64,000 nt of DNA from Pseudoduganella guangdongensis (GTDB lineage: Bacteria > Pseudomonadota > Gammaproteobacteria > Burkholderiales > Burkholderiaceae_D). This document shows positions 1 to 8,220 of this stretch, piece after piece. Numbering within the stretch: the stretch's first letter is position 1; each line of letters opens with the position of its first letter. Location of the stretch: the NCBI RefSeq assembly GCF_009857475.1, contig NZ_WWCJ01000004.1:124001-188000 (forward strand), written 5' to 3'. The position numbers and the translations under genes are program-made. The notes beneath the pieces were generated by a model that was not told the origin of the DNA, did no database searches, and saw only the letters and a program-made list of their open reading frames with translations.

Positions 1-443
1 TGTCCAACGTCGTCACCGCTTCGGCCTACCTTACCCTGCAATACCGTCTTGCCTCCATGGATGGCACCAATATCGTTTCCACCTTCGAAGGCAACCCCGC
101 CACGCTGATGCTGGGCCAGGGACAACTGGCGCCGAATCTGGAAGCGCTGCTGATCGGCCTGCCGGAAGGCACGCACAAGGTGTTTGAACTGGCGCCGGGC
201 GAAGCCTTCGGCCCGCGCAACCCGGACCTGGTGCAGGCGGTGTCGCGCGCCACCCTGGATGAAAACTCGGACCCGGAAAACGAATACGCGATCGGCGACC
301 TGGTGGAATTCAATGCGCCCAACGGCGGCCGTTTCGCCGGCGTGCTGCGCGAATTGCGCGACGACGTTGCCATTTTCGACTTCAACCACCCGCTGGCCGG
401 CCAGCCGGTCAAGTTTGAAGTGAACCTTATCTCTGTGCTGTAA
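1..443 (+). CDS. fkpB: FKBP-type peptidyl-prolyl cis-trans isomerase, 5' end cut by one base
   Basis: Prolyl isomerase of the SlpA/FkpB type, a cytoplasmic FKBP with an inserted chaperone flap. The reading frame is open from base 3 (Ser-Asn-Val-Val-Thr...), and bases 1-2 are TG, so the ATG almost certainly begins one base before the window. That gives 147 residues, close to E. coli SlpA. The Gly-Glu-Ala-Phe-Gly-Pro stretch near residue 70 and the Asn-His-Pro-Leu-Ala-Gly stretch near residue 132 are typical of the FKBP/SlyD fold. An internal ATG at 57 would remove the first beta strand and is not preferred. The stop is 6 bases from ispH, the same order as fkpB-ispH in enterobacteria, so they are probably co-transcribed. 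Confidence 0.9.
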   Translation, partial: SNVVTASAYLTLQYRLASMDGTNIVSTFEGNPATLMLGQGQLAPNLEALLIGLPEGTHKVFELAPGEAFGPRNPDLVQAVSRATLDENSDPENEYAIGDLVEFNAPNGGRFAGVLRELRDDVAIFDFNHPLAGQPVKFEVNLISVL

Positions 444-449
444 ATCGAC

Positions 450-1400
450 ATGGACAAAGAAATCCTCCTTGCTCAGCCGCGCGGCTTTTGCGCCGGCGTG
501 GACCGCGCCATCGAGATCGTCGAGCGCGCCTTGCAGCAGTTCGGCGCGCCGATCTATGTGCGCCACGAAATCGTGCACAACGCCTATGTGGTGGCCGACC
601 TGCGCGCCAAGGGCGCCATCTTCATCGAAGAGCTGGACGATGTCCCGGCCGGCAATACCCTGGTGTTCTCGGCCCACGGCGTGTCCAAAGCCGTGCGCGC
701 GGAAGCCGAGGCGCGCGGCCTGTCGATCTTCGACGCTACCTGCCCGCTGGTGACCAAGGTGCACGTGGAAGTGGCCAAGATGCGCAAGCAGGGCTGCGAA
801 ATCATCATGATCGGCCACGACGGCCACCCGGAAGTCGAAGGCACCATGGGCCAGACGGAAGAGGGCATGTACCTGGTCGAAACGGTGGAGGATGTGGCCG
901 GCCTGCAGGTGCAAAACCCGGAGCAGCTGGCCTATGTGTCGCAAACGACACTTTCCGTGGATGATACGGCACAAATCATCGAAGCCCTGAAGGCAAAATA
1001 CCCGAATATTATTGAGCCGAAAAAAGGCGATATTTGCTACGCCACCACCAACCGCCAGGAAGCCGTGAAATTCATGGCGCCGCAGGTGGAAGTGGTGATC
1101 GTGGTGGGCTCGCCCAACAGCTCCAATTCCAACCGCCTGCGCGAGGTGGCGGAAAAGAAGGGCACCCCGGCGTATATGGTGGACAACGCCGCCCAGATCG
1201 ATCCCGGCTGGCTGGCGGGCAAGCTGCGCGTGGGCGTCACCGCCGGTGCCTCGGCGCCGGAAGTGCTGGTCGACGCGGTCATCAACCGCCTGAAGGAACT
1301 GGGCGCGAAAAGCGTGCGGACCCTGGACGGCGTGGAGGAGGCGGTGACTTTCCCCCTGCCAAAAGGCCTTGATGGCGGCAAAAACAACAGCGCCCAGTGA
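450..1400 (+). CDS. ispH: 4-hydroxy-3-methylbut-2-enyl diphosphate reductase
   Basis: Last enzyme of the MEP isoprenoid pathway. It reductively dehydrates HMBPP to IPP and DMAPP with an iron-sulfur cluster. The 316-residue length fits the family. The three conserved cluster cysteines are visible at C14 (Phe-Cys-Ala-Gly-Val), C98 (Asp-Ala-Thr-Cys-Pro) and C196 (Ile-Cys-Tyr-Ala-Thr-Thr-Asn), with the Ser-Ala-His-Gly-Val-Ser motif between the first two. The start lies 6 bases after fkpB. A strong hairpin with a T tract follows about 95 bases after the stop. Function is near certain from the family motifs. Confidence 0.97.
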   Translation: MDKEILLAQPRGFCAGVDRAIEIVERALQQFGAPIYVRHEIVHNAYVVADLRAKGAIFIEELDDVPAGNTLVFSAHGVSKAVRAEAEARGLSIFDATCPLVTKVHVEVAKMRKQGCEIIMIGHDGHPEVEGTMGQTEEGMYLVETVEDVAGLQVQNPEQLAYVSQTTLSVDDTAQIIEALKAKYPNIIEPKKGDICYATTNRQEAVKFMAPQVEVVIVVGSPNSSNSNRLREVAEKKGTPAYMVDNAAQIDPGWLAGKLRVGVTAGASAPEVLVDAVINRLKELGAKSVRTLDGVEEAVTFPLPKGLDGGKNNSAQ

Positions 1401-1428
1401 TTTGGGACGGATCGGGAAAAATTTAATT

Positions 1429-1555
1429 TAGAATATTGCGGATTTTCCACGATTAGTTTTTCGGAAACCTCGCTATCATGGCGAACGCTTCCAAACGGCG
1501 GCACCACGAGGGAAACTTCGGGTGCCGTTTTTATTAGTTATTAAGGGCATACTCG
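1429..1555 (+). promoter_or_regulatory. Candidate leader of the liv operon containing a terminator hairpin
   Basis: Only 22 bases lie between the T tract of the hairpin at 1499-1527 and the livH ATG, too few for a separate promoter. A TAGAAT hexamer at 1429-1434 is the best -10 candidate, though no good -35 is seen. If transcription starts near 1441, the liv mRNA has a leader of about 115 nt that includes the terminator. Read-through from ispH would pass through the same hairpin. This is an inference from spacing. Confidence 0.4.
1497..1533 (+). terminator. Rho-independent terminator (or attenuator) between ispH and livH
   Basis: Stem CGGCACC (1499-1505) pairs with GGTGCCG (1521-1527). It continues past a bulged A as CGAGG (1507-1511) against CTTCG (1516-1520), with one G-T pair, and is closed by a GAAA tetraloop. 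TTTTTATT follows directly. This is a textbook intrinsic terminator, placed just before the livH ribosome-binding region. Confidence 0.8.
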
Positions 1556-2485
1556 ATGGATACTTTTATCCAACAAATTCTGAACGGCCTGGTGCTGGGT
1601 AGTATGTATGCGCTGGTCGCCCTCGGTTATACGATGGTGTACGGCGTGCTGAACCTGATCAACTTCGCCCACGGCGACGTGCTGATGATTGGCGCGATGA
1701 TCGGCCTCTCCATCCTGAATTTGCTGGGCGTGTATGTGCCTGATATGCCGGGCTACCTGAAACTCGGTATCGCCATCCTTGGCGCCATCCCGGCCTGCAT
1801 GCTGGTGAATATCATCATTGAGCGCGTGGCTTACCGCCGCCTGCGCAACGCGCCGCGCCTGGCGCCGCTGATCACCGCCATCGGCGTGTCCTACCTGCTG
1901 CAGACCTTCGCCATGATGATCTGGGGCCGCAACCCGCTGCCGTTCCCGCAGCTGCTGTCGTCCGAGCCGATCATGATCGGCGGCGCGGTCATCACCACCA
2001 CCCAGGTGCTGCTGCTGGTGCTGGCCGCCGTGTCGATGTTCGGGTTGGTCATGCTGGTGGAACGCACCCGCATGGGCCGCGCCATGCGCGCCGTGGCGGA
2101 GAATCCGCGCGTCGCCGGCCTGATGGGCGTGGACTCGAACAAGATCATCGTCGCCACCTTCGCCATCGGCGCTGCGCTGGCCGCCGTGGCAGGCGTGATG
2201 TGGGGCGCCAATTACGCCTCGATCCAGTTCGCCATGGGCTTCATGCCGGGCCTGAAAGCCTTCTGCGCCGCGGTGCTGGGCGGTATCGGCAATATTTACG
2301 GCGCCATGATCGGCGGTATCGTGCTGGGCATTATCGAAGCGCTGGGCGCCGGCTATATCGGCGAACTGACCGGCGGCTTCCTGGGCTCGCACTACCAGGA
2401 CATCTTCGCCTTCATCGTGCTGATCCTGGTGCTGACGGTGCGTCCGTCCGGCATCATGGGTGAGCGCGTCGCCGACCGCGCCTGA
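1556..2485 (+). CDS. livH: Branched-chain amino acid ABC transporter permease LivH
   Basis: Inner-membrane permease of the high-affinity Leu/Ile/Val importer (HAAT family), 309 residues with about eight hydrophobic segments. Family-typical stretches include Gln-Gln-Ile-Leu-Asn-Gly-Leu-Val-Leu-Gly-Ser at the N-terminus, Asn-Phe-Ala-His-Gly-Asp near residue 38, and the Glu-Asn-Pro-Arg-Val-Ala-Gly-Leu-Met-Gly cytoplasmic loop near residue 182 that contacts the ATPases. First gene of livHMGF; livM follows after 14 bases. Substrates could also be other hydrophobic amino acids or amides, as in some Liv-type systems. Confidence 0.95.
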   Translation: MDTFIQQILNGLVLGSMYALVALGYTMVYGVLNLINFAHGDVLMIGAMIGLSILNLLGVYVPDMPGYLKLGIAILGAIPACMLVNIIIERVAYRRLRNAPRLAPLITAIGVSYLLQTFAMMIWGRNPLPFPQLLSSEPIMIGGAVITTTQVLLLVLAAVSMFGLVMLVERTRMGRAMRAVAENPRVAGLMGVDSNKIIVATFAIGAALAAVAGVMWGANYASIQFAMGFMPGLKAFCAAVLGGIGNIYGAMIGGIVLGIIEALGAGYIGELTGGFLGSHYQDIFAFIVLILVLTVRPSGIMGERVADRA

Positions 2486-2499
2486 TTGGGACTTCGACT

Positions 2500-3711
2500 A
2501 TGCTGACTTTCGACGTACAAAAGAATCCAAAGCAGGCCTACACCAGCATGGCGCTGTTGTTGGCCGCGCTGATCATTTTCCCGTTCGCCGCCGCGCCGTT
2601 CGGTAATTCGTGGGTGCGCATCGCCGACCTGGCCCTGCTCTACATCATGCTGGCGGTGGGCCTGAATATCGTGGTGGGCTTTGCCGGCCTGCTGGACCTG
2701 GGCTATATCGCCTTCTACGCGGTGGGCGCCTACATGACCGGCCTGCTGGCGTCGCCGCAGTTCGCCACGGTGCTGGAATCGCTGATCAATATGCATCCAG
2801 CCTTTGGCGAGGCGCTGGCCGCCATGCTGGGCGAGGAGATCCGCACCAACGGCATCCATTTGTCGCTGTGGGTGATCGTGCCGCTGGCGGCCGCACTGGC
2901 CGGCCTGTTCGGCGCGCTGCTGGGCGCACCGACGCTGAAGCTGCGCGGCGATTACCTGGCCATCGTCACCCTGGGCTTCGGTGAAATCATCCGCATCTTC
3001 ATGAACAACCTGAATGATCCGGTCAACATCACCAACGGCCCGCAGGGCATCAACCTGATCGATCCGATCCGCGTGTTCGGCATCAACCTGGCCGGCGAAC
3101 CCGGCTCGCGCGCTACCGTCTTTATCGGCGACTTCGGCATGCCATCGGTGAACGCCTACTACTTCCTGTTCCTGGCGTTGACCATTGCCACCGTGTTCAT
3201 CACCTCGCGCCTGCAGCACTCGCGCCTGGGCCGCGCCTGGGTCGCCATCCGCGAAGACGAGATCGCGGCCAAGGCCATGGGCATCAATACCCGTAATGTG
3301 AAGCTGCTGGCCTTCTCCATGGGCGCCACCTTCGGCGGCGTGGCCGGCGCCATGTTCGCTTCCTTCCAGGGCTTCGTCTCGCCGGAATCGTTCTCGCTGA
3401 CCGAGTCGATCGCCGTGCTGGCCATGGTGGTGCTGGGCGGTATCGGCCACATTCCCGGCGTGGTGCTGGGCGGCGCGCTGCTGGCGGCCCTGCCGGAAAT
3501 CCTGCGCCACGTGGTGGAGCCGCTGCAAATGAAGCTGTTCGGCAAAGTGCTGATCGAATCCGAAGTGCTGCGCCAGCTGCTGTACGGCCTGGCCATGGTG
3601 GTGATCATGCTGACGCGTCCTGCGGGCCTGTGGCCTTCGCCCAAGCATGAAGACCGTCCGGACGCCGATTCGGATTCCAAAGGACAGTCGTCCGGCGTTG
3701 TGGCAGCGTGA
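2500..3711 (+). CDS. livM: Branched-chain amino acid ABC transporter permease LivM
   Basis: Second permease subunit of the HAAT-type importer, 403 residues. The core has the Gly-Leu-Leu-Asp-Leu-Gly-Tyr-Ile-Ala-Phe-Tyr-Ala-Val-Gly-Ala-Tyr signature near residue 65. The Lys-Ala-Met-Gly-Ile-Asn coupling loop is near residue 260. About 20 polar residues after the last membrane segment (Asp, Ser, Lys rich) form a cytoplasmic tail. The stop overlaps the region just before livG, so translation is likely coupled. Confidence 0.95.
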   Translation: MLTFDVQKNPKQAYTSMALLLAALIIFPFAAAPFGNSWVRIADLALLYIMLAVGLNIVVGFAGLLDLGYIAFYAVGAYMTGLLASPQFATVLESLINMHPAFGEALAAMLGEEIRTNGIHLSLWVIVPLAAALAGLFGALLGAPTLKLRGDYLAIVTLGFGEIIRIFMNNLNDPVNITNGPQGINLIDPIRVFGINLAGEPGSRATVFIGDFGMPSVNAYYFLFLALTIATVFITSRLQHSRLGRAWVAIREDEIAAKAMGINTRNVKLLAFSMGATFGGVAGAMFASFQGFVSPESFSLTESIAVLAMVVLGGIGHIPGVVLGGALLAALPEILRHVVEPLQMKLFGKVLIESEVLRQLLYGLAMVVIMLTRPAGLWPSPKHEDRPDADSDSKGQSSGVVAA

Positions 3712-3722
3712 GGTTGAGTGAG

Positions 3723-4493
3723 ATGAGCGAACAAGTAATCCTGAATATCGAAGGCGTCAACAAACGTTTCGGCGGCCTGCAGGCGCTGACCGATGTGCGC
3801 ATCAAGATCAACAAAGGCCAGATCTACGGCCTGATCGGCCCCAACGGCGCCGGCAAGACCACCTTCTTCAACGTGATCACCGGCCTGTACCAGCCGGACA
3901 CCGGCACCTTTGAGCTGGCCGGCAAACCGTATTCGCCGTCCGCCCCGCACGCCGTGGCGAAGGCCGGCATCGCCCGCACCTTCCAGAACATCCGCCTGTT
4001 CGGCGAGATGACCGCGCTGGAAAACGTGATGGTGGGACGCCACGTGCGCTCGCACCAGGGCGTGTTCGGCGCGGTGTTCCGCCACAAGGCGGCGCGTGAA
4101 GAAGAAGCGTCGATCCGCAAGCGCGCGCAGGAGCTGCTGGACTTCGTCGGCATCGGCCAGTTTGCCAGCCGCACCTCCAAGTACCTGTCCTACGGCGACC
4201 AGCGCCGCCTGGAGATCGCCCGCGCGCTGGCGACCGACCCGCAGCTGCTGGCGCTGGACGAGCCGGCCGCCGGCATGAACGCCACCGAAAAGCTGGCGCT
4301 GCGCGAGCTGCTGGTCAAGATCAAGAACGAAGGCAAGACCGTGCTGCTGATCGAGCACGACGTGAAGCTGATGATGGGCCTGTGCGACCGCATCAGCGTG
4401 CTGGAATACGGCAAGCTGATTGCCGAAGGCTTGCCAGCCGAAATCCAAAGTAATAAAGCCGTGATCGAAGCCTATCTGGGAGGAGCGCACTGA
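3723..4493 (+). CDS. livG: Branched-chain amino acid ABC transporter ATP-binding protein LivG
   Basis: One of two ATPases of the Liv importer, 256 residues from the chosen ATG at 3723 (Met-Ser-Glu-Gln-Val). A GTG at 3708 overlapping the livM stop would add five residues. The ATG is preferred because a purine-rich stretch precedes it and the protein then begins like other LivG proteins. Walker A Gly-Pro-Asn-Gly-Ala-Gly-Lys-Thr-Thr starts at residue 39. The signature is the LivG-type Leu-Ser-Tyr-Gly-Asp-Gln, and Walker B is Leu-Leu-Ala-Leu-Asp-Glu-Pro. The stop overlaps the livF start (TGATG). Confidence 0.95.
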   Translation: MSEQVILNIEGVNKRFGGLQALTDVRIKINKGQIYGLIGPNGAGKTTFFNVITGLYQPDTGTFELAGKPYSPSAPHAVAKAGIARTFQNIRLFGEMTALENVMVGRHVRSHQGVFGAVFRHKAAREEEASIRKRAQELLDFVGIGQFASRTSKYLSYGDQRRLEIARALATDPQLLALDEPAAGMNATEKLALRELLVKIKNEGKTVLLIEHDVKLMMGLCDRISVLEYGKLIAEGLPAEIQSNKAVIEAYLGGAH

Positions 4494-5215
4494 TGGGCGC
4501 CAATGTGTTGAAAGTATCGGGCCTGAAGGTCGCTTACGGCGGCATCAAGGCAGTTAAAGGCATCGACCTGGAAGTGAACGAAGGCGAGCTGGTGACGCTG
4601 ATCGGCGCCAACGGCGCCGGCAAGACCACCACGCTGAAAGCCATCACCGGCACCCTGCCGCCATGCAAAGTGGAGGGCAGCGTGTCCTATATGGGCCAGT
4701 CGCTGAAAGGCACGCAGTCCTTCCATCTGGTGCAGAAGAAGCTGGCCATGGTGCCGGAAGGCCGTGGCGTGTTCACGCGCATGACCATCACCGAGAACCT
4801 GATGATGGGCGCTTACACCATGAACGACAAGGCGGCGATTGCGGCCGACATCGAGAAGTGGTTCGGCGTTTTCCCGCGCTTGAAGGAGCGTGCTGCGCAA
4901 CTGGCCGGTACGCTGTCCGGCGGCGAACAGCAGATGCTGGCCATGGCGCGCGCGCTGATGTGCCATCCGCACCTGCTGCTGTTGGACGAGCCTTCGATGG
5001 GACTGTCGCCGATCATGGTCGAGAAGATCTTCGAAGTGATCCGCGATGTGCACAAACAGGGCATTACCATCCTGCTGGTGGAGCAGAACGCCAAGCTGGC
5101 GCTGCAAGCCGCGAACCGGGGCTACGTGATGGAATCGGGCGCAGTCACCATGACCGGCAACGCGGAAGACATGCTGCACGACCCACGCGTCAAAGCCGCT
5201 TACCTGGGCGAGTAA
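4493..5215 (+). CDS. livF: Branched-chain amino acid ABC transporter ATP-binding protein LivF
   Basis: Second ATPase of the Liv importer, 240 residues. Walker A Gly-Ala-Asn-Gly-Ala-Gly-Lys-Thr-Thr is near residue 38, signature Leu-Ser-Gly-Gly-Glu-Gln-Gln-Met near 141, and Walker B Leu-Leu-Leu-Leu-Asp-Glu-Pro-Ser-Met-Gly-Leu is the usual LivF form. The start overlaps the livG stop by one base. It is the last gene of livHMGF. No livJ/livK periplasmic binding-protein gene lies in this window, so the binding protein must be encoded elsewhere. Confidence 0.95.
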   Translation: MGANVLKVSGLKVAYGGIKAVKGIDLEVNEGELVTLIGANGAGKTTTLKAITGTLPPCKVEGSVSYMGQSLKGTQSFHLVQKKLAMVPEGRGVFTRMTITENLMMGAYTMNDKAAIAADIEKWFGVFPRLKERAAQLAGTLSGGEQQMLAMARALMCHPHLLLLDEPSMGLSPIMVEKIFEVIRDVHKQGITILLVEQNAKLALQAANRGYVMESGAVTMTGNAEDMLHDPRVKAAYLGE

Positions 5216-5259
5216 AGCCGGTAAGGCGCGGCCAGCCCCCTGAGATGCGGGCGCCGCCG

Positions 5260-5289
5260 CCAGGGTCGGACCCTTGGGTCCGACCCTGG
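5260..5289. repeat. 30-base near-perfect palindrome between convergent genes
   Basis: CCAGGGTCGGACCC (5260-5273) and GGGTCCGACCCTGG (5276-5289) are exact reverse complements separated by TT. It sits between livF (+) and the dehydratase gene (-), 44 bases after the livF stop. It would fold as a very stable hairpin in both transcripts but has no clear T tract on either side. It may act as a bidirectional terminator or be a copy of a dispersed palindromic repeat. Confidence 0.65.
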
Positions 5290-5299
5290 TTTACCGGGT

Positions 5300-6256
5300 T
5301 TAAGCGAGCAGTGCAGCAAAGCGTTCGATATCGACGTTGCCCCCGCTGATCAACACCCCCACGCGCTTGCCGCGCAACTGATCCTTCATCTTGCGCGCCG
5401 CCGCAAACCCCAGGCACCCGGTCGGCTCCACCACAATCTTCATGCGGGCAGCGAAGAAGCGCATCGCATCCACCAGCTCCGCATCGCTGACGGTCAGTAC
5501 ATCATCCACATCGCGCCGGATGATGGGGAAGGTGAGTGAACCCAGGTGCTGCGTCTGCGCCCCATCCGCAATTGTCTTCGGCGTATCGATATGCACGATC
5601 GAACCGCTGCGGAACGACAGCTGCCCGTCATTGCCCGCCTCCGGCTCCACGCCATACAGCTTGCACTTCGGCGCCAGCGCGCGCGTGGCCAGCGCCGAGC
5701 CGCCCAGCAGCCCGCCGCCGCCCAGGCAGACGAAGAAGTAATCCAGCTCGCCCACCTCCTCGAACAGCTCCTTCGCCGCCGTACCCTGGCCCGCGATCAC
5801 GTCCGCATGGTCGTAGGGCGGGATCAAGGTCATGCCCTGTTCCCGCGCCAGCTTGCGGCCGATCGCTTCGCGGTCCTCCGTATAGCGGTCGTAGGTCACC
5901 ACGTTGCCGCCGTAGCCGCGCGTGGCGGCGATTTTCGACGCCGGCGCGTCCTGCGGCATGATGATGGTGGCGGGAATACCCATCAGCTTTGCCGACAGCG
6001 CAATCGCCTGCGCGTGGTTGCCGGACGAGAAGGCCACCACGCCTGCCTTGCGCTGCGCTTCGCTAAAGCGCGACAGGGCGTTGAAGGCGCCACGGAATTT
6101 GAAGGCGCCCATGCGCTGCAGGTTCTCGGCCTTGAAGAAGATCTCGGCCCCCAGCTCCTCGTTGGCGGTGCGCGAGGTCAGCACCGGCGTGCGGTGGGCG
6201 TGGCCCTGGATGCGGCCGGCTGCCGCGACGACGTCTGCATAAGTTGGGATGGTCAT
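5300..6256 (-). CDS. PLP-dependent threonine/serine/3-hydroxyaspartate dehydratase family enzyme
   Basis: Fold-type II PLP enzyme, 318 residues, the short form without an ACT regulatory domain. PLP lysine K53 lies in Ala-Phe-Lys-Phe-Arg-Gly-Ala, the substrate loop Ser-Ser-Gly-Asn-His-Ala-Gln is at 77-83, and the phosphate-binding tetraglycine at 179-182. The ATG at 6256 has AAGGAA upstream. The frame runs on upstream, but that part overlaps the neighbouring gene. It lies 11 bases after an ornithine-cyclodeaminase-family gene, a pairing known for beta-hydroxyaspartate dehydratase / iminosuccinate reductase (BhcB/BhcD) and for EutB/EutC of hydroxyectoine breakdown. Exact substrate is not settled by sequence; plain threonine or serine dehydratase is possible. 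Confidence 0.85.
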   Translation of the reverse strand: MTIPTYADVVAAAGRIQGHAHRTPVLTSRTANEELGAEIFFKAENLQRMGAFKFRGAFNALSRFSEAQRKAGVVAFSSGNHAQAIALSAKLMGIPATIIMPQDAPASKIAATRGYGGNVVTYDRYTEDREAIGRKLAREQGMTLIPPYDHADVIAGQGTAAKELFEEVGELDYFFVCLGGGGLLGGSALATRALAPKCKLYGVEPEAGNDGQLSFRSGSIVHIDTPKTIADGAQTQHLGSLTFPIIRRDVDDVLTVSDAELVDAMRFFAARMKIVVEPTGCLGFAAARKMKDQLRGKRVGVLISGGNVDIERFAALLA

Positions 6257-6267
6257 AGTCACTTTCC

Positions 6268-7230
6268 TTACCAGGGCCAGGGAATGTTCTGGCCGATATT
6301 GTTGGAGAGGGCGCGCTCGTACAGCATGCGCACCGTGGTCAGGTCTTGCAGGGCAATGCCCGTCATATCGAAAATCGTGATGTCGCCCGGCGCGCGTGCT
6401 GCCGGTGCGTCCAACAGTTCGCCCAGTTCGGCGGCGGGCAGCGTGCCGGCCCATTGCAGTTCGCCGATACGGCGTGCCTGTGGCAGGTCGTCGGCCCACA
6501 CGCGGGCGCGTTCCAGCAGGCCGGGCGGCAGCTCGCGCTTGCCTTGCGTGTCGGCGCCCACGGCGTTGATATGGGTGCCGGCGCGCACCGCGTCGGCGTC
6601 AAATAGTGGCGCGCGGCCGGGCGTGGCGGTGATGATGACGTCCGCCGACGCGACAGCCGCAGCGCTGGCCGGAACCACCTCGCAGCGTGCCGCGAATTGC
6701 GCTTCGAATGCATGCTCGCGGCGGCCGTCGGAGCTGACGTAATGCACGCGCTTCAGCGAGGGCAGGGCATGCAGCGCATATTCCACATGGCCGCGCGCCT
6801 GCACGCCGGTGCCGAACACGCACAACTGCTCGCTGTCGGGGCGCGCCAGCAACTGCAGGCCAAGCGCGCCGGCGGCGGCGGTGCGGGCGGTGGTGACGGC
6901 GTTGCCGTCGGCAATGCAGAGCGGGCGGCCGGTGCGCGGGTCGAGCAGCATGATGGTGGCCTGATGCGCTTCGCCGCCGGCTTCGCGGTTGGCGGGCCAG
7001 AAGCCGGCGGCCTTGAATCCAAGCAGCTCTTGCGATGGCACGTCGCCGGACTTGATGCCGAAGATGGCGCTGCCGGGCAGCTCTTCGCGCACCAACGGGA
7101 AGACGCGCGCTGCGCGCGCGGCATGCAGCGCAAAGGCTTCGCGCACGGCGGCGCGCACGGCGTCGGGCTGCAACAGGGCGGCGACGGCATCGCGATCCAG
7201 CAGCAGCAGGCGGGCGTCGTTATTTCGCAT
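6268..7230 (-). CDS. Ornithine cyclodeaminase / mu-crystallin family dehydrogenase
   Basis: NAD(P)-dependent imine reductase or amino acid dehydrogenase of the OCD/mu-crystallin family, 320 residues. The dinucleotide-binding motif Gly-Thr-Gly-Val-Gln-Ala is at 140-145. Lys73 in Gly-Phe-Lys-Ala and the Asp-Gly-Asn-Ala-Val-Thr-Thr-Ala-Arg-Thr stretch near 108-116 are conserved features. Its ATG overlaps the upstream regulator gene by 11 bases, so translation is probably coupled. Candidates are an iminosuccinate reductase (BhcD-like), an EutC-like protein, or an anabolic arginine dehydrogenase (DauB-like). The neighbouring dehydratase favours the first, while the DauR-type regulator recalls the third. 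Confidence 0.85.
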   Translation of the reverse strand: MRNNDARLLLLDRDAVAALLQPDAVRAAVREAFALHAARAARVFPLVREELPGSAIFGIKSGDVPSQELLGFKAAGFWPANREAGGEAHQATIMLLDPRTGRPLCIADGNAVTTARTAAAGALGLQLLARPDSEQLCVFGTGVQARGHVEYALHALPSLKRVHYVSSDGRREHAFEAQFAARCEVVPASAAAVASADVIITATPGRAPLFDADAVRAGTHINAVGADTQGKRELPPGLLERARVWADDLPQARRIGELQWAGTLPAAELGELLDAPAARAPGDITIFDMTGIALQDLTTVRMLYERALSNNIGQNIPWPW

Positions 7231-7849
7231 AGTTGTAGGCCGTGGCGCGTGAGACGCCGAGGTGGGCGGCGATGGTTTCCATGGCGCGCCGCGTTTCCAG
7301 CAGGCCCGCGTCGCCCAGTTCGCGCATCAGGGCGCGGCAGTCCTCGGCTTTCAGCGCACGCGGGGTGGTGGACAGCCGCGCCGCGAATTGTTCGATATGG
7401 GCGCGGATCGCGTCCGCCCCCGCCGCCGGCGCCAGCGATTCCAGCACCGCGGTGGGGTCGACGTTGCTGAACTGGCCCAGCATCGCCTGCAGGCTGCGGA
7501 ACAGGTTCAGGTCCACGTTCAGGCACAAGGCGGCGATGTATTGCTGGTCGCGGTCCTTGATGCCGATCGAAGTGCTTTTCGCCGGGCGGCCGTCGGGGAA
7601 GGTGTTGGCGTAGTTGGCCAGCACTTGCGGGAAGGCCGGGTCGGCAATGCGGGCCAGGCCCAGTTCGGTCGCGGGATCGCCGACCTCGCGGCCGGACAGG
7701 TTGTTGTGGATCGCCAGCACGGCGTGGCTGGGGTCGAGCAGGTCGTGCAGTACTACCTCGGTGAAGGGCGCCAGCGTGCGGCCGAGGCCTTCCGCCACGT
7801 GTTGCATTTGCTCCAGCAGGTGCTGCTGGTCGGGAGTGCGTTTTGTCAT
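7220..7849 (-). CDS. YheO/DauR-type transcriptional regulator (PAS-like and HTH domains)
   Basis: 209 residues. Residues 1-125 form a YheO-like PAS domain (Phe-Thr-Glu-Val-Val-Leu-His-Asp-Leu, Asn-Asn-Leu-Ser-Gly-Arg-Glu-Val-Gly, Thr-Ser-Ile-Gly-Ile-Lys-Asp). The last 50 residues form an HTH_22 DNA-binding domain ending in Leu-Gly-Val-Ser-Arg-Ala-Thr-Ala-Tyr-Asn-Tyr. The best studied relative, DauR, controls D-arginine catabolism genes. It is the first gene of a three-gene minus-strand unit with the OCD-like and dehydratase genes, so it probably regulates them. The ligand is unknown. Confidence 0.85.
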   Translation of the reverse strand: MTKRTPDQQHLLEQMQHVAEGLGRTLAPFTEVVLHDLLDPSHAVLAIHNNLSGREVGDPATELGLARIADPAFPQVLANYANTFPDGRPAKSTSIGIKDRDQQYIAALCLNVDLNLFRSLQAMLGQFSNVDPTAVLESLAPAAGADAIRAHIEQFAARLSTTPRALKAEDCRALMRELGDAGLLETRRAMETIAAHLGVSRATAYNYAK

Positions 7850-7918
7850 AAAGACAGATTATCTCAACTTGGATAAAATGTCTAATTGCTTTTCCAGTGC
7901 CCCCGGCAAGGGCCCCTT

Positions 7919-8218
7919 ATGAAACTGACACCTATTGGTCCCATCGTGGCGCAAGACCTTAAAGACTCCGCCCGCGCCACCGGCAAATCCTTCGGCAGCT
8001 ACCTTGCCCAGGAGCTGGAAAATTATATGAAGCTCACGCCAGCCGAGCGTATCCGCGAAGCCGTGCTGAAGAAACTCGGTTTGACTGAAGCTGACCTGGC
8101 CAGCATGCCGCCGTCCGCACGGCAGGGGATCGAAGACAAGATCGGGGAGATGGTGAAAGCGATGATGGCTGAATCGACGCCCAAGACAAGGGATGATTCC
8201 AGCCCCCCGCGGGTTTGA
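7919..8218 (+). CDS. Small hypothetical protein, 99 residues
   Basis: Not recognised as a named family. From the ATG at 7919 it encodes 99 residues, with AAGGG a few bases upstream. The frame is open from 7886 but that part would overlap the divergent promoter region. It is hydrophilic, with predicted helices around Lys-Ser-Phe-Gly-Ser-Tyr-Leu-Ala and a Met-Pro-Pro-Ser-Ala-Arg-Gln-Gly-Ile-Glu-Asp-Lys-Ile stretch near residue 63. There is no signal peptide or membrane segment. It is divergent from the YheO-type regulator and convergent with the phasin gene. Confidence 0.6.
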   Translation: MKLTPIGPIVAQDLKDSARATGKSFGSYLAQELENYMKLTPAERIREAVLKKLGLTEADLASMPPSARQGIEDKIGEMVKAMMAESTPKTRDDSSPPRV

Positions 8219-8220
8219 AT

